Assembly (NCBI RefSeq): GCF_013266755.1
Contig: NZ_JABRWJ010000003.1
Location: 124,001-188,000, forward strand
Direction: 5' to 3'
Source: Pseudaquabacterium terrae
GTDB lineage: Bacteria > Pseudomonadota > Gammaproteobacteria > Burkholderiales > Burkholderiaceae_C
Length of the DNA: 64,000 nt
Part shown: one piece after another, positions 34,501 to 42,296 of the stretch
Numbering within the stretch: the first letter of the stretch is position 1
How the letters are laid out: every line of letters begins with the position of its first letter
Translations under genes and position numbers: made by a program
Notes under the pieces: model-generated
Databases searched by the model: none
What the model was told of the DNA's origin: nothing
Seen by the model: the letters and a program-made list of their open reading frames with translations, nothing else

Positions 34501-35092
34501 TGAGGATCATCAGTTGTCGTCCACCCTTGGTGGACTGAACAAAGTACTTGTCTTTAGTAGTGATTTCATACAGCCGCTCAGGAAACTAGCTATTGATCGG
34601 CCCGACATCTTCTTGGCGAGCCTGGAGTCGAGCTTGGAATTGCTAGGTGAAGCTCTGGCGGAGCACGGCGACTACGAACGAGCATTGACCGCGTTTGATT
34701 GTTCGTCTCGGGCATACTGCGGAGTGAACTCCAATCAACGAGAGCATGATTTCGAGCATGCGACGCACGAAATGTGGAAATTGCTGGACCAGCCCCCACC
34801 GTTCTCCAGGTTCAGGATGATGCAGGCCAGGCGGCGGGCGTTTGAACTCTTTGCACATCGGCCCAATGATCCGCTTCATGCGGTTCGCCAACTGGGCCGT
34901 CGTTCGCTCGTCCAAGCCTGCGCGGACAAGAGGCAGGAAGCCGCTGCAATCGCCGAGGCGGCGCTTGCAGCGCTGGATCAGAACGCGTACCGGGGCGATG
35001 ATGCTGATCGTCAACTCGCTCTAATCCTAGAGGATCTTCGGAGTCCGAAATGCGCGCTTTTCGACATAAGTGGCACTGCAGCGGACTCTTGA
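31532..35092 (+). CDS. TIR-NTPase-TPR protein, candidate antiphage or death effector
   Basis: The 1186-residue product begins with a TIR domain (MHEVFISYSSRHRELTRHLA). The acidic residue expected of NAD-cleaving TIRs is present in VSDYVYAEATLAF, about residue 75. A STAND-like NTPase follows, with Walker A YGPGGTGKTRLLIE near 204-213 and Walker B LLLVLDYAEG near 262. The C-terminal 500 residues are weak TPR-like helical repeats suited to ligand sensing. Base composition and codon use are visibly less G+C-rich than the neighbours, which suggests transfer. A trypsin-like peptidase gene follows on the same strand. TIR-STAND proteins usually act in prokaryotic immunity by depleting NAD; that role is inferred here. 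Confidence 0.78.
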   Translation: MHEVFISYSSRHRELTRHLAEAIERQYGPGSVWWDQELEARSSYAKQIRAALERSRVVVVVWTAGALVSDYVYAEATLAFAAHKLVNVRPDEIHFRQIPEPFNIHHVEDASATERILHAIGRTLAGTPLPTRLPLHELYWRQHGQRLLDTKQGSLSADLLRVSPSQLLQARYAQVSYVDASGLRAEFLNWALSSSVFTAGRILYGPGGTGKTRLLIEVANTLRSNHDWAAGFVEGPAHAGEATRTQYRQALEQIILLGDEPGLLLVLDYAEGRREEILEIVEWLASPVAKRERPIRIVLLARTVGDWWDRLRNENELVQGTFRDDPDRTAVEKMPAFDLLDQRVKLLEVTCEAYGKALRSQGLHPRSLEESTELREDIADASRFQSPLEIQMRVLLWLADASENSRGVAKMLDQILGLERRHWSRVLGPMEEDERTALERGLAQVTLLQGLPTKQASEALLMQDKYYAGHRTAPVDTARVLSHLTRLYDNGEGGLVPLQPDLIGEHLVAKLGDSPLLEGCIAWLESDAHKYLPDVNLAFQTLVTVLERATHDDHGSQASASAGQLLDQLIRSHLPNWAPAIVRAATGAPMRFTERLDRLLPILSPEGLEALHRALDGWELFLDSIPVKVAERLLDLKQATLHAGRDGDPAESQVQLAALHSNLASMLQSSDARRAASLSLRAVEILRQVAFAQPNRKLPELPLALAASAECSAESHDYDEAVASLEEAVSICLGMINQSSPDMYIYGVLAFCQGSLAIRLLDLDRRDEAAAASDTALASYRAISPTPTTYQYLANLAVILRQRSTVLSAFGLFQEALSAADEAARIHEITYQATDDESLGGLLRRSGFVRHREAIALALNTHKDAMKLAEDALYLYRSVLTSGQPAFMPYLAARLEDLSTMFLAHGLGEIALEAARDAMVVYGILGQLDPQTFLPELAICLNRMGQILPTLGRTEEGQAFTDDANRLASHFVETPGLLSWESIRFRRRNNEDHQLSSTLGGLNKVLVFSSDFIQPLRKLAIDRPDIFLASLESSLELLGEALAEHGDYERALTAFDCSSRAYCGVNSNQREHDFEHATHEMWKLLDQPPPFSRFRMMQARRRAFELFAHRPNDPLHAVRQLGRRSLVQACADKRQEAAAIAEAALAALDQNAYRGDDADRQLALILEDLRSPKCALFDISGTAADS

Positions 35093-35302
35093 CTCGCGCT
35101 TCGGCACCTGTCGGAAGGTAGGCAGGTCGCGTTCGGCGAACTCGCCTTGACGATGGAACGCGGAGCTCGGATCAGGCCGACGTAGTTTGGATATTGATTC
35201 AGATCGCGGACGGCAAGCGATCCGGAATGAGCTGAGTAGAGTCGAAGCCCGTCCGGGCCAGCACTGTTGCTGGCACCCACTCTGGCGCCGGAGAATTGCA
35301 GA

Positions 35303-36238
35303 ATGCCAGCGTACCCTGACGATCCTCCGCAACGCCAGATCCGGGTGGGCGCTCAGTTTGTCGACGATCCGATGCGGGCGCTTGCGCCCGAAGAGAGCCT
35401 GCAGTTCGAGGCGGCCTTGATCGGGATCGCCGGCAGCGTCGGTCGGTCTGCTTGGCTGAGTGGCTGGCCAGTGTTCCGAGGCATGCTTCTCTCGGTGAAC
35501 TTCGCATCCGCTGATGAGGGCTACGATGCGATCGGCTCCGCGGTACTGGTCGCACCAGGCCTTGCCCTCTGCGCCCATCACGTGGTGAAGCCGTACTACG
35601 ACCGAATGTTGGCCGGGAAGGCTTCTTGTGTCTGCGTTGGGCCGCTCCACGACCGCGTGAATCTTTGGCGACTTAACCGCGCGACGTGGGTTGGAGGGAC
35701 GGATCTCGAGCTGCTAAATCTGTCGTGCGCATCCGAGCTCCCGACGGACAGGGCCTTTTCGCAGGCGGTCCTTACAACTCGCACGCCGCGGATCGGCGAG
35801 ACCTTAAAGCTCTGTGGCTTCCGACGTGATCGCATGGACGTCAAGCCGGGCGAGATCGCGTGCCATGGCAACGTACTCGTCTGCCAGGGTCGCGTGCAGC
35901 AGGTCTACCCGCAGTCGCGCGACAGAGCCATGCTTTCATGGCCTGTTGTTGAGGTGGACTGCCCGGCCTGGGGCGCCATGAGCGGCGGCCCTGTATTTGA
36001 CGAACGGGGATACCTCATCGGCTTGGTTTGCTCATCTGTCGAGGGGTGCGACGGACCGGCATACGTCTCGCTCCTTTGGCCGGCGCTCGGACATCCGGTA
36101 CCGACGAAATGGCCGTTCGAGCGTGATGGACTGACCTCGTTGCACCAGCTCGACGCATGCCTGATCGAAGGACGAGAAGCCTTCAGCGCCATTCCGCGCG
36201 ATGCCGGTAGCGTCGCTTGGACAGTACAGCACTGGTAG
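35303..36238 (+). CDS. Trypsin-like serine peptidase paired with the TIR-NTPase
   Basis: The 311-residue product is a chymotrypsin-fold peptidase. The triad is visible: His in LALCAHHVVKP (about 92), Asp in GGTDLELLNL (about 133) and Ser in WGAMSGGPVFDERGYLIGLV (about 226). It has no signal peptide, so it acts in the cytoplasm. The ATG has a GGAG site 8 nt upstream. It lies 210 bp after the TIR-NTPase gene on the same strand. Trypsin-like peptidases accompany STAND NTPases in type I AVAST defence. A comparable sensor/protease partnership is plausible here, but with a TIR sensor. Confidence 0.75.
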   Translation: MPAYPDDPPQRQIRVGAQFVDDPMRALAPEESLQFEAALIGIAGSVGRSAWLSGWPVFRGMLLSVNFASADEGYDAIGSAVLVAPGLALCAHHVVKPYYDRMLAGKASCVCVGPLHDRVNLWRLNRATWVGGTDLELLNLSCASELPTDRAFSQAVLTTRTPRIGETLKLCGFRRDRMDVKPGEIACHGNVLVCQGRVQQVYPQSRDRAMLSWPVVEVDCPAWGAMSGGPVFDERGYLIGLVCSSVEGCDGPAYVSLLWPALGHPVPTKWPFERDGLTSLHQLDACLIEGREAFSAIPRDAGSVAWTVQHW

Positions 36239-36443
36239 CAGTCGCCTACCAATCGCTTGGACGCGCGTTCCTTCCGGGTTTGATTGGCGGCCTTAAGTCG
36301 TTAGTTAGTCCCAGTAGCCGCCGCGTCGATGCGTTGCTGGCTAGTCCTCGCTGGTAGTACCGGCTCAGCCGCCAGCTCCCTACCTCCCCATCCGTCTCTG
36401 CCCTTTCGCGCGCGAGAGCGGCGCCAGTCAGACCAGCGCCGCG

Positions 36444-37280
36444 TTACGCTGCGACACCCTCCCCCATCACCGCCACCAACATCTGATCCAACAGCCCCTG
36501 CCCCGGCGTCGGAATGATCGACGCACCCGCCATCTGCCGCAGCCGGTCAAACGCGTCGTCCAGCGTCTCCCCCCGCAGCACCGGCCCGTGGGCCGAGGCG
36601 ACCGTGCGCGCCCCGTAGCCCTCCACCGCGTCGACGTGCCTTCCGTAGACCTGCGGGTCGAGCCACGCGTGCCACGGCGACACGGCGCTGTTCAGCGCCG
36701 GCATGCAGTTCGCCAGCAGCTCGGCCGGCAGCTCGCGCGCGTCCAGCGAGCCGGGCGTCAGGCAGGCGAACGAATCGACGATCCACATCGCGCCGCTCTT
36801 CGGGTCGAACAGGCCGCGCGACGTGGGGCCGTCGAAGACCGGCGGGCGGAACAGCTGCAGCACGCGGTCGCCGGCGTCGAAGCTGCCGCCGGGCTCGATC
36901 CAGCGCATGCGGTGCAGCGGCAGCGCCGGCTTCTCCAGCGCGAGCCGCTCGACGCTGAACCAGTTGGTCACCAGCGTGGCCTGCGGGCAGCGCTCCAGCA
37001 CGTCGAACAGCGCGCCGGTGTGGTCCCCGTCGTCGTGCGACAGGAAGATCCAGCGCACGTCCTCAGGCTCGACGACCGAGAACGCCTTGTCGAGCCAGCT
37101 GGCGCGGTGCGCCGGCGCGCCGGTGTCGACGATCACCGGCTCGCGCCCGCGGATGACCATCGAATTGACGGGCAGCAGCAGGCCTTCGCCGGCGGGCACG
37201 AGATGGGGGATCAGCCAGGTGTCCGGCGCGATCAGCTCGGGGCTGGCGGCAGGAGCGGCGGGATGGGGGGTCACGGTCAT
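36444..37280 (-). CDS. MBL-fold metallo-hydrolase
   Basis: The 278-residue product has a metallo-beta-lactamase fold with the metal-binding motif HDDGDHTGAL (an H-x-D-x-D-H variant with the first His as SHDDGDH), a VIVDTGAP strand and a downstream SAHGP histidine. The overall text (NSMVIRGREPVIVDTGAP, LFDPKSGAMWIVDSF) resembles the oxygen-sensing or ODP-like MBL subgroup. It has no signal peptide. It is convergent with the peptidase gene and of normal high G+C, so it is probably unrelated to the TIR pair. The substrate is unknown. Confidence 0.8.
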   Translation of the reverse strand: MTVTPHPAAPAASPELIAPDTWLIPHLVPAGEGLLLPVNSMVIRGREPVIVDTGAPAHRASWLDKAFSVVEPEDVRWIFLSHDDGDHTGALFDVLERCPQATLVTNWFSVERLALEKPALPLHRMRWIEPGGSFDAGDRVLQLFRPPVFDGPTSRGLFDPKSGAMWIVDSFACLTPGSLDARELPAELLANCMPALNSAVSPWHAWLDPQVYGRHVDAVEGYGARTVASAHGPVLRGETLDDAFDRLRQMAGASIIPTPGQGLLDQMLVAVMGEGVAA

Positions 37281-37472
37281 GGCTCACGGTCCTCGAAGCA
37301 CGGCGGGCGCGATGGCACTGGGTTTGCCGGCGGCGCCGCGGCGCCGGCAGGTGTCTGGGAAGACATCGTGCCGGCGCGCGCTTCGTTCGGAATCGCCCGT
37401 GTGGGCCATCGGCGGGCAATGCGGCGGGCCATCCGGATGGCCCGTTGCGAGGCCGGCCGGCGGCAGCGCCGC

Positions 37473-37550
37473 GTGAATCACCGACGCGGCAGCACCGCGT
37501 GAATCACCAACGTGGCAGCACCGCGTGAATCACCAACGCGGCAGCACCGC
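37473..37550. repeat. Three 26-bp tandem repeats
   Basis: Three head-to-tail 26-bp units, each beginning GTGAATCACC and ending GGCAGCACCGC, differ at two positions only. A partial unit precedes them. They lie in the gap between the MBL-fold gene and the calpain-like gene. No open frame spans them, and they are too few and too closely packed for a CRISPR array. Confidence 0.85.
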
Positions 37551-37571
37551 GTGTAGCGCCGCCCCGCCGCG

Positions 37572-39641
37572 TCAACCGCCTTCCAGCACCATGAAGTCCA
37601 GCCCGGCAATGCCCACCAGCTGCGCGATGGTGTAGGTCGCGGGGCTGACGAAGTTGCCCGGCGCCGGCCCCGGCGGGGTCGGCAAGGTCGAGAGGCCCCA
37701 GGGGTTGTAGACCAGCACGTCGGTGTTGTTCGGGTTGTTCGGGTCGGCGTCGACGATGAAGTGGGCGTGGCTGCCCACCAGCAGCTGGTTGTCGAAACCG
37801 TCCTTCACGGTGTCATTGACACCCAGCCAGACCACCTTGCCGGCGTTGATCACGCTGGCCATCGCCGCCTCCAGCTGCGCACGCACCTCGGGGTTGGTGC
37901 GGTCCATCGGCACCGTCACCAGGTAGCCGTTGTTGCCGAAACTCGTGCCGGGGTTGCTGACCGCGATCACCTTGCTCTGCACCAACGCGCCCAGCGGATC
38001 GCCCTGCCCGCCCTCGATCGCCGCGTAGGTGTTGAAACCCGTGCTCTCGGCCCGCGGCAGGATGCCCAGCGTGTTGGCCTGTGCATAGGCCTTCTCCAGC
38101 AGCGGCACCCAGATCTCGCCGTTCAGGGCCTTGTTGGCCGAGCCGGCATAGGCCAGCGTCGTCCCACCGGCCTCGGGCACCGGCAGCATGTCATTCACCG
38201 TCACCCAATGGGCCTTGCCGTTGGCGTCGAAGAAGCGCACGCCCCAGGTGCGCACGTCGCCCACCGCGGTGTTCTCGACGAACAACTCTTGCAGGGCCGT
38301 GGGCTTCGTCACCGCGAGGCCACCCATCGCGGCAATGAGGTAGCAGTCGCCGGCCGTGCCCTGGTTGACGTCGGACACGGCGATGCCGTCGACGAACAGC
38401 GCGCCGCTGGACTTGGCATACGCCGCGACCACCGACTTCGCCGCACCGGTGGCGCTGTCGCCCGCTGTGCTGGCGCCGGGCAGGTCGCCGCCCAGCAGCC
38501 ACTTCTGGATCAGCTTGTCCAGCAGCTCGGGCGAGGCGCCGGCCGCCAGGCTGCCCAGCTCGCTGCGCTGCGCATTGCCGCCCTGGTAGAAGCGGTTGGC
38601 GTCCGAGCCTTCGACGAGGCGCGCGAACACATAACTCAGATAGTCAGCGGCCGCGCCGTTGCCGGCAAATGCCGCTGCGCCGCGCGCGGCCAGCGCCTGC
38701 AGGTCGGCCACTTCCTGTGCAGTGATCGGCGCATTGCCGTTGGCCTGGTGCGACGTGACGACGCCGCGCAGCAGCGCCACCAGTTCGGCATGGGTCATCG
38801 TGTTCGGCGCATCGGCCAAGATCACGGCGGCGTTGGCGCCGGGGGCCGCCAATTGGCCGGGCGGCGGGGCCAGCGCCTGGTCGATCGCCGTGCGCAGTGA
38901 CGGCGTCTGGATCACGCTGGTCCAGCCGGCCGGCGCCGCGAGGTCGTTGTCGCCGTCGATGTCGAGGCCCAGCCCAGCCTCCACCGCGTCCAGCGCCGCC
39001 CCGCCCAGGACGCTGCCGCCGGAGAACGCGCCGCCAGCGTCGAAGCTGGCATCAAACACGTTGCCCTGCGGGTCCTGCGCAAACACACGCCAACCGCCGC
39101 CGGCCGTCGGCACGGCCTCGACGATCTCCCAGCCCGCCGGCAGCAGCTGGTCGTCGAGCGGCGCGGCGCCGACCATCAGCGTGGCCGACGCGCTGTCGAC
39201 GCCGATGCGGTAGTGCCCCAGCTCGTTGACGTACAGGTTCGCCGCGCCGCCCTGCAGCAGCACGTCACCCTGGCCGAAGCCGCCGCTGTCGTTCAGGTCG
39301 ACCTTGTACTGCTCTTCGGCGGCGTAGAGCGAGGCGCCCTGCAGCAGCGCCAGCGTCGCGGCATCGGCGCGGCCGGTGCTGTCCAGCCGCACCTCCAGCA
39401 CCTGGTCCTCGTCCTCGTCATTGCGCACGAAGAGCTTGTAGCCCGCGCCGTCCTTCTCCACCGCCACCGCCGAGTAGCCGAAGGTGGAGTCGTCGATCGA
39501 CGGCACCCCGGGGAGCGAGACTTTCACGGCATTGGCCATCGTCGTGCCGACGGCCCAGCTGCTGTCCGCGGTGATGACCAGCATCGCGCTGCCGATGTGG
39601 CGCGCATGCGGCTCGAGAACCTCGACCTTCGTGGTGGGCAT
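37572..39641 (-). CDS. Calpain-like cysteine protease with Trp-rich N-terminal repeats
   Basis: The 689-residue product carries a calpain-type (C2) catalytic domain with Cys433 in NQGTAGDCYLIAAMGGLA, His625 in LVGSHAHFIVDA and Asn646 in VLVYNPWG; all three triad residues are present. The N-terminal 230 residues contain two copies of a Trp-rich domain of the W_rich_C type (YKLFVRNDEDEDQVLEVRLD; WRVFAQDPQGNVFDASFD). It has no signal peptide, so secretion by a type I or type III route, or a cytoplasmic role, are all possible. A GGAGG site fixes the ATG; an upstream start 11 codons earlier is rejected. The target is unknown. Confidence 0.82.
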   Translation of the reverse strand: MPTTKVEVLEPHARHIGSAMLVITADSSWAVGTTMANAVKVSLPGVPSIDDSTFGYSAVAVEKDGAGYKLFVRNDEDEDQVLEVRLDSTGRADAATLALLQGASLYAAEEQYKVDLNDSGGFGQGDVLLQGGAANLYVNELGHYRIGVDSASATLMVGAAPLDDQLLPAGWEIVEAVPTAGGGWRVFAQDPQGNVFDASFDAGGAFSGGSVLGGAALDAVEAGLGLDIDGDNDLAAPAGWTSVIQTPSLRTAIDQALAPPPGQLAAPGANAAVILADAPNTMTHAELVALLRGVVTSHQANGNAPITAQEVADLQALAARGAAAFAGNGAAADYLSYVFARLVEGSDANRFYQGGNAQRSELGSLAAGASPELLDKLIQKWLLGGDLPGASTAGDSATGAAKSVVAAYAKSSGALFVDGIAVSDVNQGTAGDCYLIAAMGGLAVTKPTALQELFVENTAVGDVRTWGVRFFDANGKAHWVTVNDMLPVPEAGGTTLAYAGSANKALNGEIWVPLLEKAYAQANTLGILPRAESTGFNTYAAIEGGQGDPLGALVQSKVIAVSNPGTSFGNNGYLVTVPMDRTNPEVRAQLEAAMASVINAGKVVWLGVNDTVKDGFDNQLLVGSHAHFIVDADPNNPNNTDVLVYNPWGLSTLPTPPGPAPGNFVSPATYTIAQLVGIAGLDFMVLEGG

Positions 39642-39915
39642 GGGTTGCCTCCGGGTGTTGCTGTTGATGGGCACTCAGGTGCCCGCGCGCCGCGCATTCG
39701 AGCGTTGCACGGGGCTGCCGACTATGGCCCTGCGCGTCCCGTCGTGATCAACAACCCTCGGGTGAAGTGGTCTTCATTGGCCGCCCGTTCCATCGCAGCG
39801 GCTTGGTGGGGGCGCGGCCGCGCCGCAGCTGTCCAGAAAGCTGCCCGTGGCGTTGACACCCTGCGGTGTCCGAGAGCAGAGTGATCGAACCGCTCGGCTC
39901 GAAGGGAGGGTAGCA

Positions 39916-40932
39916 ATGAGCGTAGTGGGGCGCAGGCGGTTCCTGATTGCCGCGAGCGCACTGCTTGCGGTGCCGGGCATAGCCACGACGCAGGCCCAGA
40001 GGCGGCTCCCCGTGCTCGGGATTCTGAACGATCTCCCAGCACCAACCCTTGAGCAGATCGCTTCGAGCGCACCCACTAAGCGCCTTCAAGAGCTTGGCTG
40101 GATTGAAGGGAAGACACTGATCGTCGAACGCGCCAACAGCGCCGGGTCGACCGAGCGGCTGCCCAAACTCGCCGCCGAGCTGGTCCGCAAAAAGGTGGAT
40201 GTGATCTGGGCGATAAGTCCGCCGGCGGCGGTCGCTGCCGCGCGCGCGACGAGACCGATCCCGATCGTCTTCGTCCGGGTAGCCGCACCCCTGGAACTCG
40301 GCCTCGGCGCCTCGTTCGCGCGACCTGGCGGCAACGTAACCGGCGTCGCCTCGACCGCGGGCTTCGGGGTGTATCTCAAGCGCCTCGAACTTCTCCGCGA
40401 GATCCTGCCCGGCGCAAAGCGCCTCGCCGCGATCGATCCGGGAACGGTGATCTACGCGACAGTCGATGGCGGGGTCTGGAAGCCGGATAGGGACAGGGCG
40501 GTATCGGAGGCGCGTAAAGTCGGCTTCGATCTGAGCAGCCACTTCGTGGACGAGGCCAAGGATCTTGATGCGGCCTTCACCGCAATCACCGCCTCCGGCG
40601 CGCAGGCGCTCTTGGTGTCCGCCTCGCCGCTGATTGTCCGAGAGCGCAGGCGGATCATCGACTTCGCCAACCGCAGCCGCCTGCCCAGCGCATTCATCGA
40701 AAGTTTCTTCGTCGATGAGGGCGGGCTTCTTTCCTACGGTTCGGACGTGTCGGCCACCGTCCTGCAGAGCCTCGCGCAAGTGGACAAGATCCTGCGGGGT
40801 GCGAAGCCCGCGGAAATGCCGATCGAGCTGCCGTTGAGGTTCGACCTGGTCGTCAATCAGAAAACAGCAAGAATGCTTGGGCTGACTATCCCGCCGACCA
40901 TGCTGATGCGCGCCGACCGCGTGGTCGAGTGA
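39916..40932 (+). CDS. ABC transporter substrate-binding protein (ABC_sub_bind family)
   Basis: This 338-residue exported protein has a Tat/Sec signal (GRRRFLIAASALLAVPGIAT) and the PF04392-type pattern: LQELGWIEGKTLIVERANSA, AAELVRKKVDVIWAISPPAA, ARPGGNVTGVAS, and a final LTIPPTMLMRADRVVE. The family binds amino-acid-like or aromatic solutes in the periplasm. A GGGAGGG ribosome site selects this ATG over an upstream one. No permease or ATPase gene adjoins it, so it is an orphan binding protein, which is common for this family in Burkholderiales. Confidence 0.88.
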   Translation: MSVVGRRRFLIAASALLAVPGIATTQAQRRLPVLGILNDLPAPTLEQIASSAPTKRLQELGWIEGKTLIVERANSAGSTERLPKLAAELVRKKVDVIWAISPPAAVAAARATRPIPIVFVRVAAPLELGLGASFARPGGNVTGVASTAGFGVYLKRLELLREILPGAKRLAAIDPGTVIYATVDGGVWKPDRDRAVSEARKVGFDLSSHFVDEAKDLDAAFTAITASGAQALLVSASPLIVRERRRIIDFANRSRLPSAFIESFFVDEGGLLSYGSDVSATVLQSLAQVDKILRGAKPAEMPIELPLRFDLVVNQKTARMLGLTIPPTMLMRADRVVE

Positions 40933-41014
40933 CGCCATCGCGCGTCGTCCAGCTGAGTGGCTCAGGAAGGCATCGAGCCGGACGGCGGCGGCGCGCGGGG
41001 GTTCAATGCTTGTC

Positions 41015-42121
41015 TCAGCCAAAACGTTCGTGCACGTCGATGGTCGAGCGTCGCCCGATGCCGGACGCGTCATTGACGAGCCACGCCGCCGCCCGTTCGC
41101 GCCCCTGGGCACACAGCCGCTCGAGGAACGGGCCATAGGCCAGGCGCTTGGTATCGGTTCGCTGCAGGCTCGGCAGGTCGTTCGAATCGATCATGTGAAA
41201 GCGCATCTGCTGCAGCCGGCGCTCGAGCCGGCCGCGGGTCAGGAAGCTCGGCCGCGCAAACGCGGTGGCCTGCGCGAAGGTGCGCATCTCGCGCATGAAG
41301 TGGGCACTGAAGGCGAGCTCGACGATGCGCGCTTCGATGTCCTCGATGCTCCGCGGCGTGCCTTCACGCTTCAGCGGGCTCAGCAGCACCAGCAGCACGT
41401 CGCGCGCCGTGCAGTCGTAGAACAGCGGAAAGATCGCCGGGTTCGCCGAGTAGCCGCCGTCCCAGTAGGCTTCGCCGTCGATCTCCACCGCGTGGTGGAT
41501 CTTCGGCAGGCAGGCCGAGGCGAGCAGCGCGTCGACCGTGAGCTCGTGTTCGCGAAACACCCGCAGCTTGCCGTTGCTGGCCTGCGTCGCACCGATGAAG
41601 AGCTTGAACGGGCTGGCTGCGCGCAGGCGCTCGAAGTCGACGCGCCGCTCGAGCAGGACGCGCAAGGGGTTCAGGTCGAAGGGGTTGAGCTGCGCCGGTG
41701 AAAAGTAGCCGGCCCAGCTGGCCAGCAGCTTGCTGGCCGGCGACAGGTCGATGGCGTCGCTTTCGCCCTGCGTCACCATGCCGGCCGGCAGCTGCCGGCC
41801 GACCTCGGCCCAGAACTCGGCCAGTGCCTCGCGCGCGCCTTCGCGCCCGCCCTTGCCCCAGCCGTCGGCCATCACCACCGCATTCATCGCGCCCGCGCTG
41901 CTGCCGCTCAGGCCCTCGATGTGGATGCGTGGATCGGCCAGCAGCGCGTCGAGCACGCCCCAGGTGAATGCGCCGTGGGCGCCGCCGCCCTGCAGCGCCA
42001 GGTTGATGCGCGCCGGCGGGTTGCGCAGGCGGTTCCACCAGGTCGGCAGCGCCGCGGGGCGCGGGACGCTGGCGATGGGCGGGCGCAGGAACTGGCGGTC
42101 GATCGAGGCCGTGTCGTTCAA
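41015..42121 (-). CDS. Patatin-like phospholipase
   Basis: The 368-residue product has all patatin motifs: oxyanion hole GGGAHGAFTWGVL, nucleophile Ser in GLSGSSAGAMNAVV, and the catalytic Asp in YWDGGYSANP. It has no signal peptide. A TTG start is proposed because AAAGGAG lies 6 nt before it and upstream ATG choices give unrelated sequence. A long helical C-terminal part (FMREMRTFAQATAFARPSF) is shared with the bacterial lipid-acyl-hydrolase subgroup. It is divergent from the peptide-binding protein gene. Lipid substrate and role are unknown. Confidence 0.87.
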   Translation of the reverse strand: MNDTASIDRQFLRPPIASVPRPAALPTWWNRLRNPPARINLALQGGGAHGAFTWGVLDALLADPRIHIEGLSGSSAGAMNAVVMADGWGKGGREGAREALAEFWAEVGRQLPAGMVTQGESDAIDLSPASKLLASWAGYFSPAQLNPFDLNPLRVLLERRVDFERLRAASPFKLFIGATQASNGKLRVFREHELTVDALLASACLPKIHHAVEIDGEAYWDGGYSANPAIFPLFYDCTARDVLLVLLSPLKREGTPRSIEDIEARIVELAFSAHFMREMRTFAQATAFARPSFLTRGRLERRLQQMRFHMIDSNDLPSLQRTDTKRLAYGPFLERLCAQGRERAAAWLVNDASGIGRRSTIDVHERFG

Positions 42122-42296
42122 GGAATCTCCTTTGCTTCGGCAGGAAGCCTTGCAACAGCGGGGCAGTATGGGGTTTTCCCTATGGTCTCGGCCAGCCATC
42201 GCAAAGGCACTGTGCGAATGAAGGTGATGGGCGCGCCGCCCCGCACGCGCGTCCAATGCCATGGCGCGGGCGCCCGGCCTGCGACCGGAGGGGCGG

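Noticed and set aside
36444-37280. The MBL-fold hydrolase as a third member of an AVAST type I-like system with the TIR and peptidase genes
   Set aside because: AVAST type I does include an MBL-fold protein, but this gene is on the opposite strand, has the high G+C of the chromosome and resembles an ordinary ODP-like MBL subgroup.
37473-37550. A short CRISPR array
   Set aside because: The repeats are directly adjacent with no spacers, and no cas gene is present.
40985-41014. A fifth possible TGAACC-type box on the minus strand after the patatin gene
   Set aside because: The sequence TGAACCCCCGCGCG is there, but no CRACNNA follows at 16 bp, and it lies downstream of genes on that strand.
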